Part shown: one piece after another, positions 8,729 through 16,950 of the stretch | Layout: every line of letters begins with the position of its first letter | Numbering within the stretch: position 1 is the stretch's first letter | NCBI RefSeq assembly: GCF_014649035.1 | Contig: NZ_BMSG01000009.1 | Coordinates: 141,367 to 205,366 of the forward strand | DNA from: Streptomyces sindenensis | GTDB taxonomy: Bacteria; Actinomycetota; Actinomycetes; Streptomycetales; Streptomycetaceae | Length of the DNA stretch: 64,000 nucleotides | Direction: 5' to 3' | Program-made: the position numbers and the translations under genes | Notes under the pieces: model-generated | The model's input: only the letters and a program-made list of their open reading frames with translations | What the model was told of the DNA's origin: nothing | Databases searched by the model: none

Positions 8729-10399
8729 GTGGCCAACGACGGATTCGACTTCTCACCCGGGGCCCAGGTCCCGATCCAGGGCTCGGGCAGCGAGACCGTG
8801 GCGACCAATGCCCTGGCCTCGGCGGCGTATCGGGACAGCCCGGTGGAGACGATCCTCGACGCCAACAGCGAGTGGCACAAATCCGAAGTGAAGCCGGGCT
8901 CCTCCAAACTCTTCAAGTCCGACTACTTCAAGCCGAATCTCGGCGAGGCGTTCGCCCGCGCCGTCCAGGAGCGCATGCTCGGCGGCGCCCGCAAGGCGCT
9001 CATCCAGTCCTTCGGCACGGACCCGCAGACCGTGGTGGAGCACTGCCTGTCGGCGAACAACCTGCGCAAGGCCCGCGACACCCGGCTCACCCTGGTGACC
9101 GTGGTGTTCGGCGTGCTGTTCCTGCCCGGCATGCTGGCCTGGGTGATCGCCTTCCGGATCCGGGACGCGCTCAACAAGTCCGAGGACACCGCGTTCCGCG
9201 CGGTCGGCACGGTGCTGCTGGCCGCCTTCGGGATCGGCGCCCTGGTCCTGATGATCCGGCTCCCCCTGGACGGACTGCTCGCGCTCTACATCCGGGGCGC
9301 GATCATCGCCCCGGTGATCGGCTGGCTGCTCGCCAAACGGATCGCGGAGACCTCGGCGAAGGACCTGCGGGCCCGCTGGGAGGGCCTTCTCTCCGGCAGC
9401 GGGGTGATCGCGAAGATCCCCGAGGCGGTGCCGAAGAACCCCAACGAGACCGCGCGCGAGGCCCTGCGCCAGGGCCTGGAGAAGCTGTCGGCCGAGCAGC
9501 AGTCGAACGCCGTCTTCTACGCAGGACCCAAGGGCGTCCTGGGGATGGGCACCCGCTGGGGCAGCTGGCAACTGGCCGAGGAGCTGGTCCCCAAGGACCC
9601 GACGAAGGAGATCCACCAGTTCCGCAGCTGGGACCTGATCCGGATCATCCACGACCAGCTGAAGATGCTGGAGCGCGGACCGCTGAACACCGGCGGCTTC
9701 CCCAAGCCGTCCGTGAAGCACTGGATCGTCTCGCCCATCGGCGAGAACGCCGACGCCGTCACCCGCCCCGAGGGCGAGGACGTCGCCACCTTCCAGGTGA
9801 AACCGCACGAGATACAGCGGATCTGCAACCACCAGCAGTTCGGCAGCGGCGACCGGCACTACCTGGGCGTCCAGTTCACCCTGTGGGACGGCCAGCTGGT
9901 GATCACCATGATGATCACCGTCACCGTCCTCCACGAGACCCTGCGCATCGAGGTCACCGGCCACGCACTCGGCCCGGTGCACGGCCTGTTCCTCACCAAG
10001 CCGGCGGCGAAGACGAAGACGGTCAACAAGACCGTCCGCTTCTGGGAGACCCGGGACGTCCAACTGGCCCTGGTGGACGCCAAGGAGGTCGTCCGGCTCG
10101 CCCTGCGGGCCCCCCTCACCTGGTATCCGCCGCTGCTCGACTACCTGGGCGGAAAGATCGTGCTGCCCGAGCCGTTCGGCCTGCGCCACGCGTGGGCGGC
10201 GAAGCCCTGGAACCACCGCTTCATGGCGGACGACGCGATGCGAGCCGCCACCCCGGTCCTGCGGGCGGTCCACTCGGCGGCGATGCGCGTCCTTGAGGAG
10301 AACGGCGTCGACACCGAGCGCTTCGACAGCCGCTCGATGGTACTGAGCGGCCTCGTCCAGGACCCGGCCCCGCGCAAGGCCGACGTCTACGAAGCGTAG
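8729..10399 (+). CDS. Polytopic membrane protein of unknown function
   Basis: 556 residues from GTG. A polar N-terminus of about 110 residues is followed by three hydrophobic helices ('LVTVVFGVLFLPGMLAWVIA', then two more around residues 150-205). A large soluble C-terminal part of about 340 residues follows, with a further hydrophobic stretch ('QLVITMMITVTVLHETL'). I do not recognise a catalytic motif. Between the EF-G-like gene and the HIT gene, with which it converges, it occupies the position of a conserved Streptomyces membrane protein. Codon use matches its neighbours and it ends right before a strong shared terminator. Confidence 0.85.
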   Translation: MANDGFDFSPGAQVPIQGSGSETVATNALASAAYRDSPVETILDANSEWHKSEVKPGSSKLFKSDYFKPNLGEAFARAVQERMLGGARKALIQSFGTDPQTVVEHCLSANNLRKARDTRLTLVTVVFGVLFLPGMLAWVIAFRIRDALNKSEDTAFRAVGTVLLAAFGIGALVLMIRLPLDGLLALYIRGAIIAPVIGWLLAKRIAETSAKDLRARWEGLLSGSGVIAKIPEAVPKNPNETAREALRQGLEKLSAEQQSNAVFYAGPKGVLGMGTRWGSWQLAEELVPKDPTKEIHQFRSWDLIRIIHDQLKMLERGPLNTGGFPKPSVKHWIVSPIGENADAVTRPEGEDVATFQVKPHEIQRICNHQQFGSGDRHYLGVQFTLWDGQLVITMMITVTVLHETLRIEVTGHALGPVHGLFLTKPAAKTKTVNKTVRFWETRDVQLALVDAKEVVRLALRAPLTWYPPLLDYLGGKIVLPEPFGLRHAWAAKPWNHRFMADDAMRAATPVLRAVHSAAMRVLEENGVDTERFDSRSMVLSGLVQDPAPRKADVYEA

Positions 10400-10405
10400 G
10401 CGCGC

Positions 10406-10447
10406 GTACGCCGGAGGGCCCCGCCTCGGCGGGGCCCTCCGGCGTAC
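10406..10447. terminator. Bidirectional terminator between convergent genes
   Basis: Perfect 20-bp stem (GTACGCCGGAGGGCCCCGCC and complement) with a 2-nt central loop, lying exactly between the ends of the plus-strand membrane gene and the minus-strand HIT gene. Confidence 0.85.
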
Positions 10448-10453
10448 GACGTA

Positions 10454-11020
10454 CTACCGGACGGCGGCGGGCCAGACCTCGGCCAGCATGGCCCGGGTGT
10501 CGCCCAGCAGCTGGGGCAGCACCTTGGTGTGGCCGATGACCGGCATGAAGTTGGTGTCCCCACCCCAGCGCGGCACCAGGTGCTGGTGCAGGTGGGCGGC
10601 GATCCCCGCGCCGGCCACGGAGCCCTGGTTCATGCCGATGTTGAAGCCGTGCGCCCCGGAGGCGGCGCGCAGCGCGACCATCGCCCGCTTGGTGAAGTCC
10701 GCGAGCTCCAAGGTCTCCGGACCGTCCAGCTCGGTGTAGTCGGCGACATGCCGGAAGGGCACGACCATGAGGTGGCCGCCGTTGTACGGATACAGGTTCA
10801 GCACCGCGTAGACGTGCTCGCCACGGGCCACGACGAGCCCGTCCTCGTCGGATTTCGCCGGGATCGAGCAGAACGGACAGCCGTCCTCGGCGCCCGGGCC
10901 GCTCGGCTTGTTCTCACCCTGGATGTACGCCATCCGATGGGGCGTCCACAGGCGCTGGAATGCGTCGGGCGTCCCCACGCCGATCTGCTGCTCCGGCTCA
11001 CTCGTCATGCCGATCAGCAT
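10454..11020 (-). CDS. HIT-family nucleotide hydrolase/phosphorylase
   Basis: A 188-residue histidine-triad protein with the motif 'HLHQHLVPRW' near residue 145 and the conserved upstream 'NLYPYNGGHLMVVPFRH'. A Cys pair in 'CPFCSI' early in the protein suggests a bound zinc. The closest remembered family is the mycobacterial diadenosine-tetraphosphate phosphorylase located next to pgsA and thrS, and here thrS and the PIM operon are also near. A second ATG lies 12 nt downstream; the outer one has a GGGGTGA-like site six bases upstream, so I kept it. It is divergent from the potassium channel gene. Confidence 0.92.
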   Translation of the reverse strand: MLIGMTSEPEQQIGVGTPDAFQRLWTPHRMAYIQGENKPSGPGAEDGCPFCSIPAKSDEDGLVVARGEHVYAVLNLYPYNGGHLMVVPFRHVADYTELDGPETLELADFTKRAMVALRAASGAHGFNIGMNQGSVAGAGIAAHLHQHLVPRWGGDTNFMPVIGHTKVLPQLLGDTRAMLAEVWPAAVR

Positions 11021-11086
11021 ATTGCGTCACCCCGGCGGAGCGTGTCGCCGGGGCCGGACCGCTCGGCCGCCCACGATGCTGAGGCG

Positions 11087-11764
11087 ATGAGCGACCGAAC
11101 CGCCCACGCCGCACCCGCCCGGCTCACCCGCTGGGAGCAGCGCACGGAAGTGCCGCTCTTCCTCGCGGGGCTGCTCTTCCTGGCGGGGTACGCGGTCCGG
11201 GTGCTGACCCCGCACGACGCCGGGCCCTGGAACGACATCGCGCTGATCCTCGTCTGGTCGACCTGGCTGCTCTTCCTCGTCGACTACGCGACCCGGCTGC
11301 ACCTCAGCGGCCTGGGCGCGCGCTTCGTTCCCGTGCGCTGGCTCGACACCCTGGTCCTGCTGCTGCCCCTGCTGCGCCCATTGCGGATGGTCCAGGTGTA
11401 CCTGGCGGTACAGCGCCGCCGGGACCGGCCCAGGCTGAACCTCTACGCGCGCGTGATGGCGTACGCGGGTCTGACCGCCGTGCTGCTCGGCTTCGCCGCC
11501 TCGCTCGCCGTCTACCACCTGGAGCGCACGGCCCCCGGCGCGTCCATCCGCACCTTCGGTGACTCGGTGTGGTGGGCGTGCGCGACGCTCACGACGGTCG
11601 GTTACGGGGACGCCGCACCGGTCACGTTCTGGGGGCGGGTGGTCGCCGCGGGACTGATGGCCGGCGGTCTCGCGCTGCTGGGGGCGGTGACGGGGTCGTT
11701 CTCGTCGTGGCTGATCCAGGTGTTCACCAGGGAGGACGAGAAACGGCCCCCGGAGCGCGGGTAG
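11087..11764 (+). CDS. Potassium channel, two-pore-helix (Kv-like) family
   Basis: A 225-residue ion channel subunit. It has a truncated voltage-sensor-like part with hydrophobic segments near residues 22-40, 50-68 and 86-105, then the pore unit: TM helix (127-145), pore loop with selectivity filter 'TTVGYGD' (169-175) and final TM helix (185-208). A short charged tail has no RCK/TrkA domain, so gating is probably not by cytosolic ligands of that class. It starts 66 bp from the divergent HIT gene. Its stop codon lies in the loop of the downstream terminator hairpin. Confidence 0.93.
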   Translation: MSDRTAHAAPARLTRWEQRTEVPLFLAGLLFLAGYAVRVLTPHDAGPWNDIALILVWSTWLLFLVDYATRLHLSGLGARFVPVRWLDTLVLLLPLLRPLRMVQVYLAVQRRRDRPRLNLYARVMAYAGLTAVLLGFAASLAVYHLERTAPGASIRTFGDSVWWACATLTTVGYGDAAPVTFWGRVVAAGLMAGGLALLGAVTGSFSSWLIQVFTREDEKRPPERG

Positions 11765-11780
11765 CGCTCCGGGGGCCGTT
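11742..11780. terminator. Terminator overlapping the channel gene stop codon
   Basis: 17-bp perfect stem (AACGGCCCCCGGAGCGC and complement) with a 5-nt loop that holds the TAG stop of the channel gene. It also serves the convergent thrS gene. Confidence 0.75.
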
Positions 11781-11793
11781 CCCGCCGTACGGA

Positions 11794-13770
11794 TCAGACC
11801 TGTACGCGGTCCTCGACGGCCTTCGCGATCTTGGCGATGGCCTCGTCGACCGGGATGCCGTTCTCCTGCGAACCGTCGCGGTAGCGGAAGGAGACGGCAC
11901 CATTGGCCATGTCCTCGTCACCAGCGATGATCATGAAGGGGACCTTGCTCTTCTGCTGGTTGCGGATCTTCTTCTGCATCCGGTCCGAGGACGCGTCCAC
12001 GTCCACCCGCAGCCCCTGCTTGCGCGCCTTGGCGGCGAACTCCTGGAGATACGGGATGTGGGCGTCGCCGATCGGGATGCCGACGGCCTGGACGGGGGCG
12101 AGCCAGACCGGGAACGCGCCCGCGTAGTGCTCCAGGAGCACGGCGAAGAAGCGCTCGATGGAGCCGAACAGGGCACGGTGGATCATCACCGGACGCTGCT
12201 TGGAGCCGTCCGGGCCGGTGTACTCCAGGTCGAACCGCTCCGGCAGGTTGAAGTCGAGCTGCACGGTCGACATCTGCCAGGTGCGGCCGATGGCGTCCTT
12301 GCACTGCACGGAGATCTTCGGGCCGTAGAACGCGGCGCCGCCCGGGTCCGGGACCAGGGGCAGGCCCTGCTTCTCGGCGACCTGCCGGAGCGTCTCGGTG
12401 GCCTCTTCCCAGGTCTCGTCGGAGCCGACGTACTTCTCCGGGTCCTTGGTGGACAGCTCCAGGTAGAAGTCGGTCAGACCGTAGTCGCGGAGCAGGTTCA
12501 GCACGAAGGTGAGCGTGCGGTCCAGCTCCTGGGCCATCTGCTCCTTGGTGCAGTAGATGTGCGCGTCGTCCTGCGTGAAGCCGCGCGAGCGGGTCAGGCC
12601 GTGCACGACGCCCGACTTCTCGTACCGGTACACCGTCCCGAACTCGAAGAGGCGCAGCGGCAGTTCGCGGTAGGAGCGGCCGCGCGCGTCGAAGATCAGG
12701 TTGTGCATCGGGCAGTTCATCGGCTTGAGGTAGTAGTCCACCCCGTCGTCGAGCTGCATGGGCGGGTACATGCCGTCGGCGTACCAGTCCAGGTGGCCGG
12801 ACTTCTCGAAGAGCTTGCCCTTGGTGGCGTGCGGCGAGTAGACGAACTCGTAGCCCTCCTCCTCGTGCCGGCGGCGCGAGTAGTCCTCCATGGCCCGGCG
12901 GATGACGCCGCCCTTGGGGTGGAAGACGGCGAGGCCGGGGCCGATCTCGTCGGGGAAGGAGAAGAGGTCCAGCTCGTTGCCGAGCTTGCGGTGGTCGCGC
13001 TTGGCGGCCTCCTCCAGGAACTCCAGGTGCGCCTTCAGCTCGTCCTTGGTGGGCCAGGCGGTGCCGTAGATGCGCTGGAGCATCGGGTTCTTCTCGCTGC
13101 CGCGCCAGTACGCCGCGGCGTTGCGCATCAGCTTGAACGCCGGGATGAACCGGGTGGTGGGCAGGTGCGGACCCCGGCAGAGGTCCTTCCAGCACAGCTC
13201 GCCGGTCTTGGCGTCGAGGTTGTCGTAGATGGTCAGCTCGCCGCCGCCCACCTCGACGTCCGCGCCGTCGTCCGAGGAGGCGGAACCCTTGATGCCGATG
13301 AGCTCCAGCTTGTACGGCTCGTTCGCGAGCTCCTCGCGGGCGTCCTCGTCGGAGACCACGCGGCGGGAGAACTTCTGGCCCCGCTTCTGGATCTCCTGCA
13401 TCTTCTTCTCGATGGCCTTGAGGTCCTCGGGCGTGAACGGCTTCTCGACGTCGAAGTCGTAGTAGAAGCCGTCCTTGACCGGCGGGCCGATGCCGAGCTT
13501 GGCCTCGGGGAAGAGCTCCTGCACGGCCTGGGCCATGACGTGCGCGGTGGAGTGGCGCAGGATGTTGAGGCCGTCCTCGGAGGAGATCTCCACGGGCTCG
13601 ACGCTCTCGCCGTCCTGGAGGACGTACGCGAGGTCCTTCAGCTCGCCGCCGATGCGCGCGGCGACGACGGTGCGCTGACCGGGGAAGAGCTCACCGGCGG
13701 TCGTGCCCGTCGTCACCACGTGCTCTTCCCGCTCGGAATCGCGTTGGATGATCACACGGACGTCTGACAC
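11794..13770 (-). CDS. thrS: Threonine--tRNA ligase
   Basis: Class II aminoacyl-tRNA synthetase charging tRNA-Thr. The 658 residues show the usual order: N-terminal TGS domain ('[16 protein letters not shown]'), the editing/second-additional domain with '[16 protein letters not shown]' (HxxxH zinc motif), the catalytic core (motif 2 '[14 protein letters not shown]', motif 3 '[19 protein letters not shown]') and a C-terminal anticodon-binding domain. GTG start with AGGAGAG five bases upstream; an in-frame ATG 48 nt earlier lacks such a site. I saw no T-box leader in the 67 bp upstream. Confidence 0.98.
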   Translation of the reverse strand: MSDVRVIIQRDSEREEHVVTTGTTAGELFPGQRTVVAARIGGELKDLAYVLQDGESVEPVEISSEDGLNILRHSTAHVMAQAVQELFPEAKLGIGPPVKDGFYYDFDVEKPFTPEDLKAIEKKMQEIQKRGQKFSRRVVSDEDAREELANEPYKLELIGIKGSASSDDGADVEVGGGELTIYDNLDAKTGELCWKDLCRGPHLPTTRFIPAFKLMRNAAAYWRGSEKNPMLQRIYGTAWPTKDELKAHLEFLEEAAKRDHRKLGNELDLFSFPDEIGPGLAVFHPKGGVIRRAMEDYSRRRHEEEGYEFVYSPHATKGKLFEKSGHLDWYADGMYPPMQLDDGVDYYLKPMNCPMHNLIFDARGRSYRELPLRLFEFGTVYRYEKSGVVHGLTRSRGFTQDDAHIYCTKEQMAQELDRTLTFVLNLLRDYGLTDFYLELSTKDPEKYVGSDETWEEATETLRQVAEKQGLPLVPDPGGAAFYGPKISVQCKDAIGRTWQMSTVQLDFNLPERFDLEYTGPDGSKQRPVMIHRALFGSIERFFAVLLEHYAGAFPVWLAPVQAVGIPIGDAHIPYLQEFAAKARKQGLRVDVDASSDRMQKKIRNQQKSKVPFMIIAGDEDMANGAVSFRYRDGSQENGIPVDEAIAKIAKAVEDRVQV

Positions 13771-13837
13771 CGGTCTCTCCTGACTGAGGGGGATGCCTGC
13801 CTTCGTACGGCCAAGCAAGAGGAATCGTACCGAGCCC

Positions 13838-15124
13838 TCAGCCCCCGATGCGAACGCGTTCCGGGCCGCCCTCCGCCTCCTCCCCCGCGCACGCCTCCTC
13901 GAAGAAGTCGACGTTCTCCTGGAGCGCCTTCATCAGCCGGTCCCGCTCCGCCTCGTCGACCTGGACGGGTGCGACCTGCGAGGCCCCGGTGAGCCGCCGG
14001 AAGCCGCCCCGGTTCTCCAGCCGCCCCTCCACCCGCAGCGGCAGCCCCACGAGGTGGGCGTGGCCCGCGATGCGGTAGGCCTCCTCGTCCAGCTCCACGC
14101 GGACGTGCGCGACCTCGGCCCCGGCCAGCACCCGCAGCCGTACGATCCCGGCGCCGCGCGGCCCGGAGCGGCGGAGCCGGACCACCGCACCGGTCAGGCG
14201 GACCTGCACGGCGGGTTCGTCGCGGAGGTAGCGGGCTCCGGCGGCGCGCAGGGCGGGCAGGTCGCCCGGGGAGAACTCGACGGGGGCGGGGCGGGCCGGG
14301 CAGCCGTCCGGGGTACCTGCGGCGGGCGCCCACCGCAGATCGATCCGGGCCCCTTCCGAGCCGCGTACCAGGGTGATCAGCGCCTCGGTCAGCTCCCGGC
14401 CGACACCTGCGGCGATCGCGCTGTCGAAGGCCTCCATGCCGCCGGTGGCCCGCTGGTAGTCCACGGCCTCCCGGGCGGCGTGCAGGGCGTGGCAGAGCCG
14501 GACGGCGACGGCGCGCCCGGAGGCGACGGGGACGTACGCGGTGAGGCTGCGGCTGTCGGCGCCGGGCCCGATCAGGGCGTCGTCGAGGGCGGCCCGGGCC
14601 TTTCGGCGGTGCCGGGCGCCGTGGTAGCCGGCCCGGCCGCGGGCCGCGAGGGCTCCGGCCATGAGGACCTGCCGGGCGGCCGACCGCAGCTCCTCGGCTT
14701 CGGTCCAGCCCGCGGCCCCGGCCGCCCCGGCCGCCGATTCGGGGACCTCGCGCCACCAGCGGATCTCGTCGCTGGGCACGGCGAGGGAGACGAGGACGTC
14801 GCGGGCGGAGGGGTCGGCGCTGCGGCCGAGGGCGAGGAGAGCCTCCTCGATCAGCTCGGCGCTGTCGGGGAAGGCCGCGCTCTCGGGCACCAGCAGGCTG
14901 GTGGCGCCGGCGGCGGATCCGGGCGGGGTCCAGCGGCCGTAGCGTCCCGGTGCTCCGCCGCGCCGCTGCCAGCCGTGCCGGCGCAGGAGGGCCCCGAGGA
15001 CGGCGGGGTCGGGCAGCTCGGTGCCCGACCCGGTGAGCGGCGGGGGCCAGGCGCGGGCGGTGGGGTGCGAGCGGGCGGCGGGCAGTCCCGCCGCGCCCGT
15101 GGGCTCGTCCATCGACCGGTGCAT
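13838..15124 (-). CDS. Uncharacterised protein coupled to a DUF4365 protein
   Basis: A 428-residue Ala/Arg-rich soluble protein I do not recognise. There are no membrane segments or obvious catalytic motifs. The C-terminal third has beta-rich stretches ('[22 protein letters not shown]', '[19 protein letters not shown]') that could be an OB- or PH-like fold. Its ATG overlaps the stop of the DUF4365 gene by one base (TGATG), so translation is coupled and the two products probably work together. A second in-frame ATG (MDEP) lies four codons in. The N-terminus is Pro-rich and probably disordered. Confidence 0.8.
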   Translation of the reverse strand: MHRSMDEPTGAAGLPAARSHPTARAWPPPLTGSGTELPDPAVLGALLRRHGWQRRGGAPGRYGRWTPPGSAAGATSLLVPESAAFPDSAELIEEALLALGRSADPSARDVLVSLAVPSDEIRWWREVPESAAGAAGAAGWTEAEELRSAARQVLMAGALAARGRAGYHGARHRRKARAALDDALIGPGADSRSLTAYVPVASGRAVAVRLCHALHAAREAVDYQRATGGMEAFDSAIAAGVGRELTEALITLVRGSEGARIDLRWAPAAGTPDGCPARPAPVEFSPGDLPALRAAGARYLRDEPAVQVRLTGAVVRLRRSGPRGAGIVRLRVLAGAEVAHVRVELDEEAYRIAGHAHLVGLPLRVEGRLENRGGFRRLTGASQVAPVQVDEAERDRLMKALQENVDFFEEACAGEEAEGGPERVRIGG

Positions 15125-15720
15125 CAGGGTCTCCCTCCGGCCCCGACCCGGGCCATGATGTCGCAGAGTGCGCGGTCGTCGAAGATCCGCGAGGTCGGAA
15201 TGCGCACGGTGGTCCGGTACCGGCCCGTCACCGCGTGGCCGGCCAGGTTGGTCCAGTAGCAGCAGTGGCGCAGGTCGAGGCCGCCGGGCCCGGCGCGCAG
15301 CCAGTCGTCCTGGCTGCGGGGCACGATCATCACGACCAGGATCTTGTGCACCGTCACCGGTGAGCGGGCGAGCTTGACGAGGTGGGCGTTGTCGAGGGTG
15401 AAGGAGAACGCCCCTCCCGCCGGGTGCGGCGGTATCTGGTAGGTGCACTTGAGCTGCACCTTGATGGTCACTTCGTCGTCGACGGTGTGGGTCGGGGCGC
15501 CGTGGCTGACGTGCCAGTCGATGCCGTTGTCGGGGAAGGGCTGGGACAGGGAGCATCCGGCCGCCGCCGCGACGGCGTGCAGATAGCCCACCTGGAGGGT
15601 CTCCATGCAGGCGGTGGTGGCGAGGGAGCCGCGCAGCGGCGCGCCCGGCTGATGCGGCGGCCGGGGCCCGAAGGGCTCGGCTCGGGCGGTTCCCCCGGGG
15701 TCGGGCTGCGCGAGCGCCAT
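15124..15720 (-). CDS. DUF4365 (PD-(D/E)XK nuclease-like) protein
   Basis: A 198-residue protein. Residues 39-93 fit the DUF4365 pattern: a conserved Glu in 'METLQVGYLHAVAAAAG' (E40), 'DNGIDWHV' (D68) and 'VQLKCT' (Q89-x-K91), i.e. E...D...QxK of the PD-(D/E)XK nuclease fold. The family turns up alone, in toxin-like and in anti-phage contexts; the biological role is unknown. Start MALAQPD was chosen because the upstream extension is low-complexity. It is the first gene of a two-gene unit with the unknown 428-residue protein, and divergent from the exonuclease gene. Confidence 0.85.
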   Translation of the reverse strand: MALAQPDPGGTARAEPFGPRPPHQPGAPLRGSLATTACMETLQVGYLHAVAAAAGCSLSQPFPDNGIDWHVSHGAPTHTVDDEVTIKVQLKCTYQIPPHPAGGAFSFTLDNAHLVKLARSPVTVHKILVVMIVPRSQDDWLRAGPGGLDLRHCCYWTNLAGHAVTGRYRTTVRIPTSRIFDDRALCDIMARVGAGGRP

Positions 15721-15947
15721 GGCTCCGTGTGCCTTCCGGGCGTGCCGATCGCCGGCAGGCAGCCTGCCGGCGGGTGTGGTGGGACGGGACGGACCGACGG
15801 ACGTCGATGGCAACTCCCCGACGCCTCACTTGTGTTGTCACCGCATCAGACCGCCCGCAAACGGCGTATCAGGCAAACAGCCCGGGTATCACCGATATCG
15901 GGCAGAGGAATCACTCCATCTGCCGTGCGGGTGCGAGGAGTTCGGGG

Positions 15948-16673
15948 ATGATGCACTGGTTCGAAGGGCCGCTGGCCGCTTTTGACACGGAGACGACAGG
16001 CGTGGACGTCGAGCGGGACCGGATCGTTTCGGCCGCTCTCGTCGCGCAGGACACCGCGGGCGGCCGCGTCCGCGTGACCCGCTGGCTGGTCAATCCGGGG
16101 GTTCCGGTCCCTCCCGGGGCGACCGAGGTCCACGGGCTGACCGACGACCACCTTCAGCGCAACGGGCGTTGGCCCGCCCCGGTGATGGACGAGATAGCCC
16201 GGGCGCTGGCGGAGAGCTGTGCGACCGGCCGGCCGCTGGTCGTGATGAACGCTCCCTTCGATCTGACGCTGCTGGACCGGGAGTTGAAGCGGCACCGGGC
16301 GTCGTCGCTGGCGCGGTATCTCGACGGGGTGTCGATGCGGGTGGTGGACCCGCGGGTGCTGGACAAGCATCTGGACCGCTACCGCAAGGGCCGCCGGACG
16401 CTCACGGACCTGTGCGCGAGTTACGAGGTGGTGCTCGACGGGGCCCACGACGCGGCGGCGGACGCAACGGCCTCACTGGAGCTGGTGCGGGCGGTGTGCC
16501 GGCGCTTCTCGACCCGGCTGGAGCGGCTGTCGCCGTCGGAGCTGCACACCTTGCAGGCGACCTGGCACGCGGCCCAGGCGCGGGGCCTGGAGGCGTGGTT
16601 CGCGAAGAGCGGGACGCCGGAGGCGGTGGACCCGTCGTGGCCGCTGCGCCCGGAGCTGCCCGCGGCGGCGTGA
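15948..16673 (+). CDS. DnaQ-like 3'-5' exonuclease
   Basis: A 241-residue DEDDh exonuclease related to the DNA polymerase III epsilon subunit. ExoI 'FDTETTG' (about residues 12-18), ExoII in 'NAPFDLTLLDREL', and ExoIII 'HDAAADATAS' with His then Asp are all present. 'EVHGLTDDHL' is the typical segment before ExoII. No polymerase or helicase domain is fused, so it is likely a stand-alone proofreading or repair nuclease. Two adjacent ATGs are possible starts; GAGGAG lies 7-8 bases before the first. Confidence 0.95.
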   Translation: MMHWFEGPLAAFDTETTGVDVERDRIVSAALVAQDTAGGRVRVTRWLVNPGVPVPPGATEVHGLTDDHLQRNGRWPAPVMDEIARALAESCATGRPLVVMNAPFDLTLLDRELKRHRASSLARYLDGVSMRVVDPRVLDKHLDRYRKGRRTLTDLCASYEVVLDGAHDAAADATASLELVRAVCRRFSTRLERLSPSELHTLQATWHAAQARGLEAWFAKSGTPEAVDPSWPLRPELPAAA

Positions 16674-16697
16674 GGGGTTCGAGGGTCCGGACATGCG

Positions 16698-16732
16698 AAA
16701 GCCGGTCCGCGTGATTTTTGCGGACCGGCTTT
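16698..16732. terminator. Terminator between exonuclease and tRNA-Val
   Basis: 13-bp perfect stem (AAAGCCGGTCCGC and complement) around a T-rich 9-nt loop. It terminates the convergent exonuclease and tRNA-Val transcripts. Confidence 0.75.
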
Positions 16733-16738
16733 CCCCGG

Positions 16739-16810
16739 TGGGCGATACTGGGTTCGAACCAGTGACCTCTTCGGTGTGAACGAAGCGCTCTCCCACTGAG
16801 CTAATCGCCC
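16739..16810 (-). tRNA. tRNA-Val(CAC)
   Basis: 72-nt cloverleaf: acceptor GGGCGAT pairing with ATCGCCC, anticodon arm CTTCG-TTCACAC-CGAAG with anticodon CAC, T-loop GGTTCGAACC. CCA is not encoded. Identical over its whole length to the gene at 19720. Confidence 0.98.
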
Positions 16811-16823
16811 GGGAACGGGTTGA

Positions 16824-16853
16824 ACCATACAGGGCTCGGCACTCTTCGTTCAA
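16824..16853 (-). promoter_or_regulatory. Promoter of tRNA-Val(CAC), first copy
   Basis: -35 TTGAAC (16848-16853) and -10 TATGGT (16824-16829), 18 bp apart, about 14 bp before the tRNA 5' end. A sigma-HrdB-type match judged by eye. Confidence 0.5.
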
Positions 16854-16950
16854 ACCGCTTCCGGCCGGGCTCTACTCAGGGCGTCCCCGGCCGGTAAGTG
16901 AGTATCCGAGCGCATGTACGGGCCGGGCGGCCGGGGTCACACTCCCGTAC

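Noticed and set aside
13771..13837. T-box leader before thrS
   Set aside because: Only 67 bp are available and no T-box motif or stem I specifier loop is visible.
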